Assembly: GCA_964035575.1 (NCBI GenBank)
Contig: OZ037848.1
Location: 558,001 to 622,000 of the forward strand
Direction of reading: 5' to 3'
From: Rhynchopus sp. YZ270_cl-10
Lineage: Eukaryota > Euglenozoa > Diplonemea > Diplonemida > Diplonemidae
DNA: 64,000 bases
Numbering within the stretch: the stretch's first letter is position 1; each line of letters starts with the position of its first letter. A program made the position numbers and the translations under genes. Shown one piece after another: positions 1-11,270 of the stretch. The notes under the pieces were generated by a model that saw nothing but the letters and a program-made list of their open reading frames with translations, did no database searches and was not told the DNA's origin.

Positions 1-1011
1 AACCGCTCTCGGTACCTCCTGGTGTTTCACGTACTCTAAGAGCACCTTCTGGTTGGTGATCCTCTCGATGGGGAAAGGCTGGCGGAGGTTCTGTTTAAAA
101 GCAAGAGAGAGCACGTCTGGGTCCTGCTGCAGGCGCGGTGATGCGCAGAAGACACCTTGCGGGTATGTGCGGAGGGCACAGAGGACGTCGGCCTTGCTGT
201 CCCGAAGGGCGTCGGGCATGAGATCCAGTGCGCACGCATGGTTGCGGGTGGCTAAGGAGAGCACCTCAGGGTCGTGTTGGAGGGCAATGCTGATGGATCG
301 GAATGCGTCGGGTGTGGTGCACCTCTGGCGCATGGCTAGGAGCACGACGTCGCGGTCCGCAAGCAACCTTTCAGAGAAGCGAGACAACGCAGACGGCATG
401 TGTTGCACCACAGTCACCGCAAGACGTTTGTCGTCCAGCACCTCCTGCCCCGCAATGTCTAAGCAGTGTCGGTTGCGAAGAAATGTGTTGTGCATGAAGA
501 CAAAATCGTTCTTCAGACGGCTCGAGGCGTGCCGTCTGAAGCAGAGCTGGATGCCGTACATGAAACGCATGCTGTCTCGCACTGTGGGCGTCATTCTGTG
601 TGCTGCACCGCTGTCTTCCATTGCGAAGAGCGCCAGGTCGATGTCGTCTCGGAATGCTGGGTACGCGAGAAAGGCGAGTCTGTCCTTATGCATGGCGGAA
701 CGCACACAGACGCGCATGGTGCTGAGCCATGCTGGGCCGGAGGAGAGGGTAATCACACCGTCCTTCAGCTGCCGCACATAGTGCGCAATATCCGCACTGA
801 CTACGACCGTGCTTCCCGCCTCGAGACACGTATTCGCGAGACATTCAGAAACGGAGTCGGCTACAAGACTGCCGTCCTCATGCGCGAGCACAACCTTGTC
901 ATAACAGCACGCCTCCTCCGCCAAAGCGTGCAGTGCACCTACACTATGCTCCACGTCCACAGAGACCACCGTCATCTCACCAGTGAGAGAGTCCTTCAGG
1001 GTGACGTCCAT
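1..1011 (-). CDS. Ubiquitin-like + DUF4116 repeat protein, partial (3' end beyond window)
   Basis: An open minus-strand frame of 337 codons runs from an ATG at 1011 off the left edge with no stop. Residues 1-73 have a ubiquitin-like pattern (MDVTLKDSLTGEMTVVSVDV, then a helix, ending LEAGSTVVVS). After a helical linker, from about residue 200 come DUF4116-type repeats in which short helices carry D-x-x-V-L-x-x-A spacing, for example DRDVVLLAMRQ, DPEVLSLATRN, SKADVLCALRT and DPDVLSLAFKQ. DUF4116 repeats are known from protists but have no defined biochemical role. A CCTAG acceptor-like site lies about 30 nt upstream of the ATG. The same N-terminal layout recurs at 12518-14488 and 38742-40331. 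Reading frames on the plus strand here are antisense shadows. Confidence 0.8.
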   Translation of the reverse strand, partial: MDVTLKDSLTGEMTVVSVDVEHSVGALHALAEEACCYDKVVLAHEDGSLVADSVSECLANTCLEAGSTVVVSADIAHYVRQLKDGVITLSSGPAWLSTMRVCVRSAMHKDRLAFLAYPAFRDDIDLALFAMEDSGAAHRMTPTVRDSMRFMYGIQLCFRRHASSRLKNDFVFMHNTFLRNRHCLDIAGQEVLDDKRLAVTVVQHMPSALSRFSERLLADRDVVLLAMRQRCTTPDAFRSISIALQHDPEVLSLATRNHACALDLMPDALRDSKADVLCALRTYPQGVFCASPRLQQDPDVLSLAFKQNLRQPFPIERITNQKVLLEYVKHQEVPRAV

Positions 1012-1422
1012 TGTGTGTGTGTTTCAGACCAAGTTACCTAGGGTATTTCGTGTTAATTAAATCAAGGCCGCACTTGCAAGGATTAGCCACAATCAACACC
1101 CCGGATAGATGCCCCCGACCATCCCCCGAGTGTAGTATGAAATAAGTTTTGCCTGAGAGACCAACTGTCGGTCATCCAGTTTACCAGGGATGTACCTCGA
1201 AAGGACCTGCATGCAGGTGGGTTCTAGGCCCGATGAGTGGGGAGCAGTCTATCCGTGGTGCATTTAGAAGTAATTTATTTGTTTTCATCATTTACCGTCG
1301 GGGGCACGGGGTCCTGAGCGGACCCTGCGATGCCCAACTCGCTGAAGGGGAGGTGTCGTCACTCACCTGGGTCCGTCATCATGCCAAGGGATCTAGTCTT
1401 GGCATTCCGGAGCTGCTGCCCC

Positions 1423-1460
<38 letters not shown>

Positions 1461-2228
1461 TGCCAGATGTGGTGCGATGTGGGGGGAATGGGAATGGGAA
1501 TAGTCGGCACTACAACTTTACCCTGATCTTGGAGTTGAATTCCCGTAGGAAGTACAAAGGGCGAACGTATTTACCGGTTGCAAGCGATGTGCGAAAGGAG
1601 ACATCCAAAAACGGAGAGGGAAAAGAACCATATTTTGGCTAAAAAGGTGATTTGAGAGAGAGAGAGAGCTACTAATCAGAGGGAGGGCTTCCGGGAGCCT
1701 CTATTTTTATTTATTTTTGTTGGGGGGAAATTCATATTGGAACCGAAACTTTTGGGAACCGGTCATTTAGACACCTCGCTTTTTTCTCGTGTGAGCTCCA
1801 CGCATTTTCCCCCCTCCCACCGCCGCTCACCCCAACCCTCCCCAACCCGGATGCGTGGAGAGCGCGGTTTTCCCGCATTTCATAAAAAACACAGGTCACG
1901 TATAGAAAACAGATGTCAAGGTGGACCTCATTACTTCATACAAAGAGGGTCCAGTGGGAAGAGCAAACCAAAAAAAACCCCCGCAATAATGGCAAGATAA
2001 TTTTCATCCACGCTCGGAACTATATTCAAAAAATTTCAAACCACACGATATCACAGGCACCCCTCTCCCTTGGGGGGGGTCGTCTGCTGTGACGAAGTGC
2101 AACTCCCTCCTTCTGGAAGAAAAAGAAAATGGTCTTTTGCTGCTGAAACGCTGAGTACACTCCCTCGACAGTATCACTCTTGACATGCGAGGCGTCATCT
2201 CGGGAGACGATAGCCTTTTAAAAAAAAT
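1012..2228. other. Gene-free spacer with microsatellites
   Basis: No coding frame with protein-like composition is seen on either strand. It holds a TG dinucleotide run at 1424-1457, a short GA run near 1655-1668 and several A and T runs. It forms the 5' side of the DUF4116 gene and would carry that gene's promoter-independent processing signals if the unit is polycistronic. Confidence 0.5.
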
Positions 2229-2340
2229 CGTAGTTGTTGATGCAGGCACCTCCGACTGACCCACTGTACGATGCCAGCCCGGATGAAAGCGCATATACCC
2301 TGCGGCCAACAGTAGATGTAAAAAGGAAACCTAAAAAAAA
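2229..2340. repeat. Dispersed repeat, family E (copy 1)
   Basis: About 110 bp recurs at 11580-11690 with few changes and in part at 25529-25588. Shared core: GCAGGCACCTCCGACTGACC, then TACGAT, GCCAGC, CCGGATGAAAGC, CCCTGCGGCC and CAACAGTAGATGTAAAA. It starts near TTGTTG and ends near CAACA, so the ends can pair. Not recognised. Confidence 0.6.
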
Positions 2341-2383
2341 TAAAAAAAAAAATAATAACCGCGCCGAAACGAAAGAACCCTGC

Positions 2384-2420
2384 GAGATGAATGTGTCTCG
2401 TGCACACATATCCTTTACCA
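2384..2420 (-). repeat. Stem-loop family B copy
   Basis: On the plus strand GAGATGA-ATGTGT-CTCGTGC-ACACAT. ATGTGT and ACACAT form a 6-bp stem. It contains the family TCTCGTGCACA core shared with copies at 41786 and 42710. Confidence 0.5.
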
Positions 2421-2531
2421 CCATCAGATCACGCTGGAACACTCTAAACAAAGAACCGATAATATTCGTTCTAGGGGAGGGGAAGGGGGAACAAAGTGAA
2501 GCTGGAGTGGTGGGGGGGGGGGGGGGGGGGG

Positions 2532-3731
2532 TAGGGGAGGGTCACTGCACGTTAAATCTCTCGATAAATGCGATTTTTCCGATTTTGATCCTCAGAACCG
2601 CAGAAGTCCCCGAAAACTATACCAAACCACCTAGGGGACCCAAAAAACGCACCAGCGACCCAGTTTTGACACAGAAACACTCAGATGATGCCTGAAATGC
2701 AATTTGAAAAGAGTGCCTACAGAACTTGTACCTGCCCACCCCCGTAGATAGAGCAACTCACGCATCCATCACGCCTCAGTGTGGGCCAGGGGCCAGAAAA
2801 GCCCCCAAAGCCACATATTTTCACCCCAGAACCTATCCCGAGGGGTACCCAGGCTGTTTCGGGGTGTTTAGAGGGACTTGGTGGAACTTAGAACCATGTT
2901 TCAAAAAGGGTACAAGTACTGTGCCAAGGGTTTGCCCTCTCAAGGGACCAAGTACTTGTACCCTTTTTGAAACATGGTTCTAAGTTCCACCAAGTCCCTC
3001 TAAACACCCCGAAACAGCCTGGGTACCCCTCGGGATAGGTTCTGGGGTGAAAATATGTGGCTTTGGGGGCTTTTCTGGCCCCTGGCCCACACTGAGGCGT
3101 GATGGATGCGTGAGTTGCTCTATCTACAGGGGGGGGTGGGCAAGGTACAAGTTGGTGGTCACTTTTAAAAAATGCAAAAAAGTCGCTCAGAAGTGGTCAA
3201 AAGTGCCCAAAACCGGGCGGAATTCGATTTTTGGGGTCCAAATGGGCCTATGGTGTGGTTTTTTTGACCTCAGGGGGTATTTTTTGATTTATTGCCTACT
3301 TCACGTTTTTTGACGGCTTCAGATACCTTAGGGTGGGAAAACCCTTGGTACCAGGTGCGTGACACTTTTTGAAATATAGTTCTAAGTTCCACCAAGTCCC
3401 TCTAAACACCCCGAAACAGCCTGGGTACCCCTCGGGATAGGTTCTGGGGTGAAAATATGTGGCTTTGGGGGCTTTTCTGGCCCCTGGCCCACACTGAGGC
3501 GTGATGAATGTGTGATTTGCTCTATCTACGGGGGTGGGCAGGTACAAGTTCTGTAGGCATTTTTTTAAAATTGCATTTCAGGCATCATCTGAGTATTTCT
3601 GTGTCAAAACTGGGGCGCTGGTGCGTTTTTTGGGTCCCCTAGGTGGTTTGGTATAGTTTTCGGGGACTTCTGCGGTTCTGAGGATCAAAATCGGAAAAAT
3701 CGCATTTATCGAGTACAGTGACCTTCCCCTA
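2532..3731. mobile_element. Foldback/MITE-like element inserted in a G run
   Basis: Terminal inverted repeats begin TAGGGGAGGGTCACTG at 2532 and end CAGTGACCTTCCCCTA at 3731. The arms are similar for roughly 350 bp (2532-2911 against about 3370-3731). A second inverted copy of the inner half of the arm lies at about 2955-3155, so 2730-3155 is a near-perfect palindrome around 2930. Both outer flanks are long G runs (about 2512-2531 and 3732-3744), which would be the target duplication if it inserted in poly-G. No transposase frame; the short frames inside are arm shadows. Family not identified. Confidence 0.75.
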
Positions 3732-3775
3732 GGGGGGGGGGGGGTGCAAATACCTTTTACAGGCGCGGGCAGCAA

Positions 3776-3817
3776 ATGGAAGTTGGAAGTGCAAACGCCT
3801 CTGTGGACGCAGGCACC
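3776..3817. repeat. Stem-loop family D copy
   Basis: Contains GTGCAAACGCCTCTGTGGAC then GCAGGCAC. Inner GCCT and AGGC pair across a 10-nt loop and outer GTGC and GCAC pair. Related copies lie at 42290, 9731, 22566, 51863 and 59945. Confidence 0.45.
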
Positions 3818-3868
3818 GAACCAAATAAAGTTGACTCGAAATACAAAGTATCAATAAAAACAAACGTT

Positions 3869-3909
3869 TCGTAAGCTGAACCTAAGCCTCGCAGTGCTTA
3901 GTCACGTTG
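3869..3909 (-). repeat. Stem-loop family A copy
   Basis: CTAAGC (3882-3887) and GCTTAG (3896-3901) form a 6-bp stem around an 8-nt loop, preceded by GTAAGCTGAAC and followed by TCACGTT, the family layout. It is about 450 nt downstream of the DUF5054 gene's stop. Confidence 0.6.
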
Positions 3910-4354
3910 TAAAAAATTAAATATGATATTAGGCAGTAAAGTGCGTGCACTAAACCTGCCTGGAAATCGTAGGAGGGAAAAGAAAAATGGGTTTTGGAAC
4001 AGTACAGATGGCCTCTTCTAGCGTCCTAGTCGCCGAAGGTGCATCAGGATAAATCTTGGGATGAAGAACCCCAGACTCGCGTGCTCGGTCACCTCCATCA
4101 GAGAGGAGGTTTGCGGGTCGCTCTGTACTTATTCCAAGAAGTTAGTGATCTGAAGTCTTGAAAAGAAAAAGAGAAAAAGAGAATTGAAACTCATCCAAAA
4201 TGATTGAAGAAGAGAGGCAGTGCGCCATCTGAAATAAACTGCCGACAACCACACACACGTGCACACGAAGGGAAAAAGAAAACACACGCAAAACAAAGTA
4301 ACGTACTTTGTAGAAGAGGGGGAGGGCCTAGTAGAAAGGTGTAATGGCCTTCCC

Positions 4355-6594
4355 TCATGCAAGCTCAATCTCGTAGCGGAACAGCAGGTTCTCCTCGCCA
4401 GCGACGGGGACGCCATCTTTGTTGAATGGGTACCACTGTAAAAAAAAGGGTGAGGGTAGAGGGAGCCGAAGTGGATAAATAAGTATTAAATAAAAGTATT
4501 TTACGTATTTTCCCCCAAAAAAAGATCGGGTTTTTTGTGCGTTCAGAGATCTATCACACATACCATGACGTAGTTTGTTCCCCAGAGGTTGTTCCAGAGG
4601 ATGCTGGAGGCGCCAAAGGACTTGATCTGCGCTGCTTTGAACTCGGGTGTCGGGAAGCCCGAGGGCACACCGAGGCCAACGACCCTTGCGTCGACAGGGG
4701 AGACACGGATGTCGCCGTTAGCAAAGGCAACAGAGTCGACACCGTGGAGGTGGGTGGACCCACCCCAGGTGATGCTGTCGTTGTGCACGGGGAAGGTCTC
4801 GCCAAGCTTCGTCATCGAAAAGGTGTCCTCGGGGTCGACCACAGGGTTGAACATAACAAACATGCTCTCAGGCAGACGCGTCGACGTCTTGTTGAACATG
4901 CCAAAGCTTGCCGACACCTTGCCCACCACAGACGCATCCACCGTGAGGAAGACCAACGCAGGTGCACCGTACTTCAGATGTGCCTCCGTGTCCGCACCCA
5001 CACGAAGCTCGACCACGAAGATGGACCCGTGCTGGTACAGACCCATGAAGGACCCAAGCCACGCCTTGTGCTCGGACACATTGTCACCCGGCTTGCCGAA
5101 GTCCTGAGGGAAGTACGACGGTGGGTCCGGCATGGACGCGTAGTCTTTGATGAAGGCAGTGTAGTCCTCCTGCGAGTACGATGTGTAGTTCACAAGGAGC
5201 AGCTGGTTTGCCTCGCTCGCGATGCTTGGTGAGTCTGCTGTGAGCTTCAGGGTGCTGATACCGCCGGTGACGTTGCTGAAGCCGATTGTCATCCCGTTGG
5301 CAAGCGCGAATGTCCCTGCTGCGTCGACCTTGGTGAAGCCACTCAGGTTCGGCACTGTAGGCGTCAGCTCCGCAAAGCCCTTCGTGACTGCGTCGTAGAG
5401 CGAGGCTGGCCCGTGCGCCTTGAGCGCCTCAAGCGGCTGTGCAAAGGCCCACTCCCGCTGCTCCCAGTAGGAGTTCTCGAGGATCTGGAACTGCGTCTTG
5501 TTGACACCGCTCACACGCATGGTGTGGAAGTCTGCGTTCTCCCAGGTGGTGCTGTCTTTCAGGTTGCTCTTGCGGTCACGCCCCCAGGTGTGCTCGATAC
5601 CCTTCAGTGCAAGGCGTGTTGCGTTAAGGAAGCCTGGTGTGCGCTCTCCCCCCTTCCCTAGGTACTCCTCCCAGGCACGGTTCACGACGCTGATCATTGC
5701 CACCTTCTTCGGGTCGGACGGGCAGCCGTAGATCCACGAGTCGCCGATCTCCTGTGTGACGATCGGGAGCGTGTCGCGCACGGCATCAAGGTGCTGCGTA
5801 AAGTTGTCAAACGTCGACGGCACAACCTCTGCACCGGGGAACTCCGCCTGGATGCGCTTGAAGTCAGTCTCATAGGCGTCGCGCGACTTGGGCCCCTGGT
5901 TGTCGCCGTTCCAGTCGTACACCAATGCATGCGACAGGCCGTCCACGGTGATAGCCTCATCCTTGCTGTAGTTGCCGTAGCCCTTGGGGTGCCAGAAGGC
6001 GTACACCTCTTCACCTGAGATGTCCTGCCACCTGAACAGCTTTGGGACGCGTGGGTAGGCAGAGCCTCCGTTGACTCCGACACTGATGGTGTTGACGCCA
6101 TTGGCAAGGAGGAGGGGGATGGCAGCGCGGGTGAGCCCGGGCACGTCGCGCTGGCTGAGGGTCTTCTTGTGGGGAAGGCCGAGCAGGTCGTCGAGCGCGT
6201 GTGTCTGCTTGATGCCCTCTGTCACGATGCTTGGGCTTGCCATCTCCAGCTCTGCGTTGTGCGGGAAGGCGTGGTATGTGATCACCTCGTCCTTCAGTGC
6301 CTGCAGCACTTCAGCCTGCTCGGTCTTGCTTGGGCACACAAGCCCCATCCCCGACGGGCAGTCGAGGTACAGCGACAGGTAGTACGTCTGCGCCATGAAC
6401 TGCAGGCCAGGCTTCCCCGCGAGACGCAGCTCACGGTTCGTTTTCAGTGCGTTCGGGATGTGCTTCGTGAAGTACTCGTTTATGATACCCTGCGACGTGT
6501 TCGCAAACCCCACATCCAAATGGCACGACTCAATGACGTGCACGGTGGTGATGTTGACAGCAGCCAACACTGCCGCGGTCATGATGGGCAGCAT
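4355..6594 (-). CDS. DUF5054 / GH38-like glycoside hydrolase, one intron
   Basis: Exon 1 runs 6594-4564 and exon 2 4435-4355. The 128-nt intron (4436-4563) starts GTATGTGTG and ends in a T-rich tract plus ACAG. Splicing continues ...TNYVM into WYPFNKDGVPVAGEENLLF, giving 703 residues; without it the frame ends in an unrelated VCVIDL. Residues 1-20 look like a signal peptide. HLDVGF near residue 25 matches the His-x-Asp metal-site motif of the GH38 alpha-mannosidase barrel, and the length and the WHPKGYGNY and YDWNGDNQGP stretches fit the DUF5054 family. Substrate is unknown; a secreted or lysosomal exoglycosidase is likely. Several N-x-S/T sites fit the secretory route. Confidence 0.88.
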
Positions 6595-6879
6595 GGTGTC
6601 TTTCCCTCTCGTGTGTGTTGCCTGTGAGAATAATGCAGCATGTGAGCGGAATCGCGAGAGAGATGAATAAAATATGCGGGGTTGCGAAGGGGGGCATGCT
6701 TTTCAGATTGGGACAGATTCCCAAGCCATTCTCTGAAACTAAAACAAACGTCTGAGGCCAAGACCGCACGGTGAGGACAAATTTAGACGCGCAAACCTCT
6801 ACAGACACAGACATCAGGTTATAAAAAACAACGCAAAGTGAAAAATAGACTGTCCTTAAAGCAAAGTACAACGCGCTTT

Positions 6880-8780
6880 AAGTGGACCAGGGGCCTCTCC
6901 CTTACAAATTGAAACCATTTTAACATTTTTTTTTTAAACTTTACAGTAGTCCAAACTTGGCGTCCAAATAAGTTTGGCGGGATTTTTTTTTTTTTTTGGT
7001 GTGGCCCGCCCCAGGCCTTTTGCTAACCATCATGCCATCGTGCCACGTTTTTGGGCGTTTTTTATTTTTTTTTCCATCATGCCACCATCATGCCACGGGG
7101 GGTGGTGGGGCAGGGCTTTCGCTATCCATCACCTGGGGATTTCCCCCCCAGATGGCATGATGGCATGATGGCATGATGGCATGATGGCATGATGGCACGA
7201 TGGCACGATGGCACGATGGCACGATGGCACGATGGCACGATGGCACGATGGCACGATGACACCTTACAATTTTTCTGCTCGCTGCGCTCGCTGTACGCTA
7301 TTTTCTTCCTGCCTACGGTGCCATTTTACAATGTCTAAGGGGATTCCCTTGCATTTTGCAGCCAGAAATGAAACTTGACCCAAGCTGCAAAAAATTGACC
7401 ATTCTTATTTCAAAGGAACCCAACCGTTGCAACAGCCCCTGCTTCTGGAAGACGTATTGATTTTGTACGGTTAGTGTACGTAAGGCGCAAGACCAAGGAC
7501 CGTTAATAAAGGATTATATTCCGTTTTTTGTTTATATCTCGCAAAGCTGACCCTTCGCCTCTCCACCCTGTGGCTGGCAGGGAGGCGCGCGCGAAGCGCG
7601 CGACGACCGCTTTCACCAGGCGGGAAAGCTCGGAATGTACTTTTTTTTCCAGGAAATTATTTTTTTTTGACCATCATGCCATTCAGGGGGAAAGTCCCAA
7701 AGTTAGCAAAAGGCCTGGGCCCGCCCCAAAATAAAGTCAAAAAAATGTACTTCTAATGTACTTCTAATGTATGGTAAAAAAAAGGGGGGTAAAAAAAATT
7801 TTCCCACCCATACTGACGTAGTCAGTGTGCATAATAAAAGGGACACGAGCTTTCCCCCCGCAAAAAGCGGTCGCTGCGCGCGCTTCGCGCACGCGACTCC
7901 CTGCTAGTGCAAGAAGGTGAGGCTCTTTCTCACCTCTGATGCACAAAATCGTGAAAGGCGGGTGGGGACGGTGAACCACAAGCCGTAGTGGGTGTCAACC
8001 TTCTTATCAGTAACCTCAGTGCATCTATAAAAGAAGAGGCGGTCATGGCATCCAAAGGTTCCAGGCGAAGCCACGGTACGCAACATTTCTGAAAAATGTT
8101 GCCATAAAATGGCGCTGTCGTTCGTAATTAACGTCACTTTCCGTAAATTTTACTTACGTATTTCGCTAAAAACGAAAGCTTCTGGCGAAGCCACGGTACG
8201 CAACATTTCAAAAAAAAATGCGCTTACAATTGAACATTTTACAGCCAAACTACGACATGGGAAGAGTGCAAGCTTGCGCCGCAGGCGCACGGTACGCTAC
8301 TTTTCTTCTTTCGCTATGCCGCATGCTTCCTTTTACAGTAAAATAAAAGAAAATTGTCATCTGAAAATAGAGTTCTGTGGGGGGTAAGGTGAGGGGTGGG
8401 GCTCCGCACCAAACCTGAAAATAGCCTGTAAAACTGATACATGCATTTTAGGTACAAAATACTCATTTCTCAGCGCAAAATGACCCTACCACAACACGCA
8501 CGGACTCCGGAGAATCGGGAAAGAAAAAAATTTTTTTCGATTTTTTGTGGGCAAAAATTGGCCGAAAATTTTTCTCGCCCCCCCCGGACCCTCCAAAAAA
8601 AGTCACCTATAAAAAAAAGTTTTTTCCCTTAATCACGCCTAAAATAAAGTCAAAAAAATGTACTTCTAATGTACTTCTAATGTACCCCAAAAACCGGGTT
8701 TCGGGCCACACCATTTTTGGGCAAAAATTTTTTTTTTTGGCACCTCACTTTTGCCAAATACACCCATACTGTATACCTTC
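6880..8780. repeat. Palindromic, low-complexity repeat block
   Basis: A gene-free block made of interleaved direct and inverted repeats. 7151-7258 is a tandem array of 8-mers, first GATGGCAT then GATGGCAC. 7555-7635 and 7840-7925 are inverted copies (GCGCGCGAAGCGCGCG core). About 6990-7060 is inverted against 7670-7735. A 43-bp segment at 7725-7770 (TGTACTTCTAATGTACTTCT core) recurs directly at about 8641-8685, and GGCGAAGCCACGGTACGCAA occurs at about 8070 and 8183. This looks like nested non-autonomous elements, but no boundaries could be fixed. No coding frame is credible. Confidence 0.6.
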
Positions 8781-8841
8781 TATTGGCCAGACAGGGCCTT
8801 GCAAACAACACAACGAACTCCGCCTCAAACCCCACACCCAC

Positions 8842-9546
8842 TCACGCCAACTGCAGCTGCGGGCGGTGCTGCCCGGCCACTGTAGGGTGGCACCACTCCC
8901 AGAAGTCACTGACGACGGTACCTGCAAAGGCTGCCTGCACCATGGTAGAGAGTGCCGTGTCCTCAGGCATATCTGAGACAGACAACGTCACGGGCTCTGG
9001 TGCGCTGCTGTCCGCCTCTGCGATTGAGGCGGCAAGCTCCCTTCCTATTGCGTTACGGACACTGAGGAAATACGCCTTGGCGAGAGGCACTGCTGTGCGC
9101 GGTGTACTGTGCACTACTACATACCGCCTGCTCGCCTCTGTCCTCCCCTGCATGCTGAGGACCCCTATGCAGGGTGCGGTCTGTCCACACATCAACGCCG
9201 CAAGACGTCGTGCATACCCCACAGCAGGCAACACATGAGTCTCCTGCGGCACCGCAGCCTCGCGCAACCTCGCATTGGTTGCACGCATCTGCGCCAAAGA
9301 GAACACATCGAGATACCCACTCACCTCCTTCAAGACATCGCCCGTCATCGGCCCCAGATGCGAAGGCTGCAGCACCGTGCTCAAAGAAGCTGGCTCCTCT
9401 GCATCACGCACCTTTCTCTGGCAGAGAGACACAAGCTGTAGGTGGGGGCTCCCGGCAGCCAAGGAAAACAGTGCATAGACAAACCCACCCTTCTCGACCG
9501 AGGCGGTGATCGCAGCACGGTGGTCGTGGTGGATCAGGTCCTGCAT
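8842..9546 (-). CDS. F-box-like protein
   Basis: 234 residues from an ATG at 9546. Residues about 65-98 (LGPMTGDVLKEVSGYLDVFS, then LAQMRATNARLREA) have the F-box pattern: a Pro/Leu start, D-V-L-x-x-V-x-x-Y-L-D, then L-x-x-M-R-x-T-x-x-x-L-R. F-box motifs bind Skp1 and recruit substrates to SCF ubiquitin ligases. The rest (residues 100-234) is an Ala-rich alpha/beta stretch I cannot assign. A TTTTCTAAG acceptor-like site sits about 25 nt before the ATG. The stop lies in GCGTGAGTGG, which also resembles a splice donor, so a further 3' exon is possible. Confidence 0.72.
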   Translation of the reverse strand: MQDLIHHDHRAAITASVEKGGFVYALFSLAAGSPHLQLVSLCQRKVRDAEEPASLSTVLQPSHLGPMTGDVLKEVSGYLDVFSLAQMRATNARLREAAVPQETHVLPAVGYARRLAALMCGQTAPCIGVLSMQGRTEASRRYVVVHSTPRTAVPLAKAYFLSVRNAIGRELAASIAEADSSAPEPVTLSVSDMPEDTALSTMVQAAFAGTVVSDFWEWCHPTVAGQHRPQLQLA

Positions 9547-10316
9547 TGTTTAGGGGGTTTTGAAAAGCTTAGAAAAGCAATATCGAAATGGATAAAACTT
9601 TTTGCAAATATCGGATCAAACCGATATATAGTGAGAAAGAATTAGAGGGATGGAGGGTAAAAATGAGGAAGGGAGGATGGACCTGGTAGGGTTGATCGGA
9701 TGTGTGTGATTAAGTGATGGTGATAGGTTGAAAACGCTTCTGGAACGCAGACACCGAGACGCTGTGGGTTCCCGAACACCAGATTGTTGCACTCTGGGAG
9801 TCGCCGACAGGAAAACTGTAAGCAGACACACAGTCATTTCCTCCCCAACCGGTCAAAAAAAAAAAAGAAAATTTAATACATCTGATGGATCGATGGAACT
9901 CTGTATTATTATCTTCTGAAAAGATCATGCGGAGGTTGCGTTTATTTTTTTGGGCGTCTCACCATATTCCCCTTCCAACCTGCTGTAAAGCCGAGTTGGT
10001 GTGTGGTGTTGTGGACCCCAAAAACGGTTATCTCGTCTACACTGCATCTTGCCTTCTGTTAAAGGCAAAGCTCTTCTTTGTATCGGTATTCAATATTTGC
10101 GTAGGATCTCACATTTTCCTTTTTCTGTTTATCAGCAATCGCGCCCAGGGCTAGGATTTCTACAGATGCCTACAGAACGGCACACCATCTCCCAAGAGCA
10201 ACAGAAGGATGAGACTTCAGGGAGTTCAGTGTGTCCAGCATAAAAGATAGGACAACAAATAATGTCTCACAAATATTGTATGATGGCCAAAATTTAACGG
10301 ACAACCCACCCATCTA
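9547..10316. other. Gene-free spacer
   Basis: No protein-like frame. It contains a partial family D repeat at 9728-9755 (GAAAACGCTTCTGGAACGCA then GACACCG) and several T-rich tracts. It separates the stop of the J-domain gene from the start of the F-box-like gene. Confidence 0.45.
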
Positions 10317-11072
10317 TTACCCCACCTCGTCTGCCTGCTGTCGTTCCTCTTCGTTCATGTACTGTTTTGGTCCGCCGTCTCTGTTGATGATCCTTATACT
10401 TTCCGCAACGAAGGTGCGGTACATTTCGAGCTGTACGTCCGTGTCGGGCCCGGATATGTCAAGCAGTCGCGCACGCATGGCTGCCCGTCGCTCTGCTTCT
10501 TGGGCTGGGCTGAGGGATGCGTACTGGTCGGACCAACGCAAGGAGGTGTCTGCCGCGAGGTGTGGGTGTGCCTTGCACAGTGCCTCGTATGTCTCGCGCT
10601 TGTCGCCGCACCCACCCTCCTTCCTCCGCACCTCCAAATCGCGCAGGCGCTGTGCCGCCAGCAGCTCCTGCAGACTCCGCCCACCACCACCCCTCCGCAT
10701 CTCAGCGTCGCTCTTCAGGATCTCCTCCACCGACACACCACGGCGTTGCTTTGCGGTAGGGCGTCTCGCCGTGCTGGTTGTGTGGTGTGCTGCGTTGAAC
10801 ATCCCAGAGAAGCCCCCCAGTCCGCGGTCAAGGTTGTGGATGTCAAAGAGCTCCGGGCAGGAGGGTGGTGCGGCTGTGGGTGGCGTCGGTGGTGGTGTGG
10901 TGTGGCGTTCAGAGAGGAGGCTGTACGCCTGCACGATCTGTGCACAGCGTGTAGACTGTGTGCCCCCGTTCTTGTCTGGGTGGTGCTGAAGCATAAGGCG
11001 TTTGTATGCAGCACGCACGTCACGTCGGCTGCAAGTGCGTCGCACACCAAGTACACCATACGCGTCGTTCAT
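10317..11072 (-). CDS. J-domain (DnaJ/Hsp40 class C) co-chaperone
   Basis: 251 residues from the ATG at 11072; an in-frame upstream extension lacks domain sense and the J domain starts directly at MNDAYGVLGV. Residues 1-60 form a J domain with the diagnostic HPD in LMLQHHPDKNGG, which stimulates Hsp70 ATPase. There is no Gly/Phe region or zinc-finger domain, hence class C (type III). The C-terminal half has a charged helical stretch and a motif around LDISGPDTDVQLEMYRTFVA, of unknown role. A pyrimidine tract and CACAG lie just before the ATG, fitting a trans-splice acceptor. Confidence 0.9.
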   Translation of the reverse strand: MNDAYGVLGVRRTCSRRDVRAAYKRLMLQHHPDKNGGTQSTRCAQIVQAYSLLSERHTTPPPTPPTAAPPSCPELFDIHNLDRGLGGFSGMFNAAHHTTSTARRPTAKQRRGVSVEEILKSDAEMRRGGGGRSLQELLAAQRLRDLEVRRKEGGCGDKRETYEALCKAHPHLAADTSLRWSDQYASLSPAQEAERRAAMRARLLDISGPDTDVQLEMYRTFVAESIRIINRDGGPKQYMNEEERQQADEVG

Positions 11073-11230
11073 CTTGCTGTGGTATGTGTTGGGAAAGGTG
11101 GGGGGAAAGCAAGACGCGTGCAGCCTCGTCCCAGGTTGTGACACTGCCTTGTGCAAGAGGACAGACACAATCGGAGTGTGGTAGAACTGAGACTACAGAA
11201 GAAAACCTTTAGTATAGCACAATAAACGGA

Positions 11231-11270
11231 AGGTTGGTAAACTGAACCTGGACCTTGCGTACTGAGCCAC
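11231..11270 (-). repeat. Stem-loop family A copy, degenerate
   Basis: GGTTGGTAAACTGAACCTGG then ACCTTGCGTACTGAGCCACTG matches the family layout (GGTAAGATGAACCTAAGCC, loop, GCTTAGTCACC), with the stem partly eroded. Confidence 0.4.

Noticed and set aside
53-1041. Plus-strand frames of 242 and 191 codons
   Set aside because: They overlap the well-formed minus-strand UBL-DUF4116 frame and show no protein-like pattern.
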